The notes under the pieces: generated by a model | What the model was told of the DNA's origin: nothing | The model's database searches: none | What the model saw: the letters and a program-made list of their open reading frames with translations, nothing else | Assembly (NCBI GenBank): GCA_026705925.1 | Contig: JAPOZT010000038.1 | Coordinates: forward strand, 1 to 32,214 | Source: Gemmatimonadota bacterium | GTDB taxonomy: Bacteria > JAAXHH01 | Length of the DNA: 32,214 nt | Reading direction: 5' to 3' | In this document: piece by piece, positions 31,416 through 32,214 of the stretch | How positions within the stretch are numbered: the first letter of the stretch is position 1 | How the letters are laid out: every line of letters starts with the position of its first letter | Translations under genes and position numbers: made by a program

Positions 31416-32214
31416 ATGTCGAACATGTTGAAGGCGATGAACCTGGCGGCTCCCGGGTTCACAAGGCGCAAGTTCCTAAAAGGGCTCGCGGTGGGCGCCG
31501 GGGTGGCTTCCCTGGGCAGCTACGAAGCCGCGGCGCAGATGGTGGCGGGACCCCGCGCAAGGCCCGTGCGGGGATGGGGGGTGCCCGAGGGATTCATCCG
31601 TCTGAGCAGCAACGAGAACCCGATCGGTCCGTCGCCCCGCGCCGTCGAGGCGATCATGCAGTACGTCTACAAGTTCAACCGGTACTACCGGGGCCGAGGG
31701 CTCTACGGCCAGATCGCCGAGCGCCACGGACTGCCGGTTGTCATACCTTCGAACAACAACGAAGACCGGGCCGAGCCCTGGGTGACCCTCGGGTGCGGGT
31801 CATCGGAAGTGCTCTTCGCCATCGCCTCGGCCTACCTGCGCGACGGCGGCCAGATGATTGAGGCCGCGCCCGGATACGGCGGTGTGGTCCGTACGGCCCG
31901 GAGTTACGGCGCCCGGGCGCGCCTGGTCCGCACGACGCCGGATTTCCACCAGGACCTCAATGCGATGAAGGCGGCCATCACCGAGGACACGCGCGTCGTC
32001 GTCATCACTTCCCCGGGTAATCCGACGGGCATCATCGCGCCCTTCGACGACCTCAAGAAGTTTGTCAGCGACGTACCCTCCGACGTCATGGTCTTCGTCG
32101 ACGAGGCCTATATCGAGTTCGCCCGGAACCCGCAGGACCGCATCGGCGCCGCGCCGCTCATCCTGGACCACGAGAACGTCATCGTAACCCGCACCTTCTC
32201 GAAGATCATGGGCA
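31416..32214 (+). CDS. Tat-exported HisC-like PLP aminotransferase (copy 2), C-terminus outside window
   Basis: A second paralogue begins at ATG 31416, with AAAGGACGGAG just before it. The visible 266 residues carry a classic twin-arginine signal (TRRKFLKGLAVGAGVASLG, residues about 17-35), the LSSNENPIGPSPRAV substrate region, SPGNPTG, VDEAYIEFA and the Schiff-base Lys263 in RTFSKIMG, where the window ends. It is roughly two-thirds identical to copy 1 by eye but copy 2 keeps the normal NENP motif where copy 1 has NEMP. It carries a short acidic insertion (NNNEDRAEP) in the loop where copy 1 has APNSFTPPG. The same strand and 44-bp gap make them an operon. Confidence 0.9.
   Translation, partial: MSNMLKAMNLAAPGFTRRKFLKGLAVGAGVASLGSYEAAAQMVAGPRARPVRGWGVPEGFIRLSSNENPIGPSPRAVEAIMQYVYKFNRYYRGRGLYGQIAERHGLPVVIPSNNNEDRAEPWVTLGCGSSEVLFAIASAYLRDGGQMIEAAPGYGGVVRTARSYGARARLVRTTPDFHQDLNAMKAAITEDTRVVVITSPGNPTGIIAPFDDLKKFVSDVPSDVMVFVDEAYIEFARNPQDRIGAAPLILDHENVIVTRTFSKIMG

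Overview
This window is GC-rich, Gram-negative-type bacterial chromosome, densely coded, with a left-edge gene and a right-edge gene cut by the window. The best taxonomic hints are a 29-residue COX24/AURKAIP1-like basic protein of the kind known from Bacteroidota-related bacteria, an outer-cell-wall enzyme set (MltD-like transglycosylase, SppA), two Tat-type signal peptides, and a gene mix (sulfatase, phytanoyl-CoA dioxygenase fused to HEAT repeats, DegT and class V aminotransferases). This fits an uncultivated FCB-group lineage such as Latescibacterota or Gemmatimonadota, but that placement is inference from gene content only. No plasmid, phage, IS element or CRISPR was seen.

Layout. 1-2994 (minus): an operon of three PLP fold-type-I enzymes (DegT family, class V, Cys/Met family) behind a good sigma70-type promoter. 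3210-4688 (minus): a phosphatase/ADP-ribosylglycohydrolase fusion. 5000-5112 (plus): tRNA-Ala(GGC) with its own promoter. 5256-8598 (plus): MltD-like LysM transglycosylase, then sppA, an HU-family gene and the tiny COX24-like gene, the last three close together behind a TTGACA/TATTTT promoter. 8620-14271 (minus): threonine synthase-like gene, DUF1537 four-carbon acid sugar kinase, PdxA-type dehydrogenase and an OppA-type binding protein, probably one catabolic operon. 14564-15502 (plus): DapA-family lyase/aldolase. 15506-20375 (minus): methyltransferase, SulP-STAS-cNMP transporter and sulfatase, probably one operon with a repeat-rich leader. 20596-20889: a chimeric pseudogene made of pieces of a sulfatase and of a purH-like gene. 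21094-24698: glycerophosphodiesterase, stand-alone AICAR transformylase (minus) and an APC permease. 24646-26094 (minus): PhyH-HEAT fusion. 26346-29822 (plus): leuS and a glycosyltransferase. 30151-32214 (plus): two tandem Tat-exported HisC-like aminotransferases, the second cut by the window.

Themes. Six PLP-dependent enzymes and a PdxA homologue lie in 32 kb. Short tandem duplications (12, 16, 17, 18, 36 and 43 bp periods) recur at gene ends, in protein loops, in a signal-peptide n-region and in leaders, which suggests that replication slippage is active in this genome. The most unusual items are the sulfatase/purH chimeric pseudogene, the paired Tat-exported aminotransferases, the methyltransferase-SulP-sulfatase operon with its 17-bp leader repeats, and the phosphatase-ADP-ribosylhydrolase fusion. 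I did not find a clearly new defence or mobile system.
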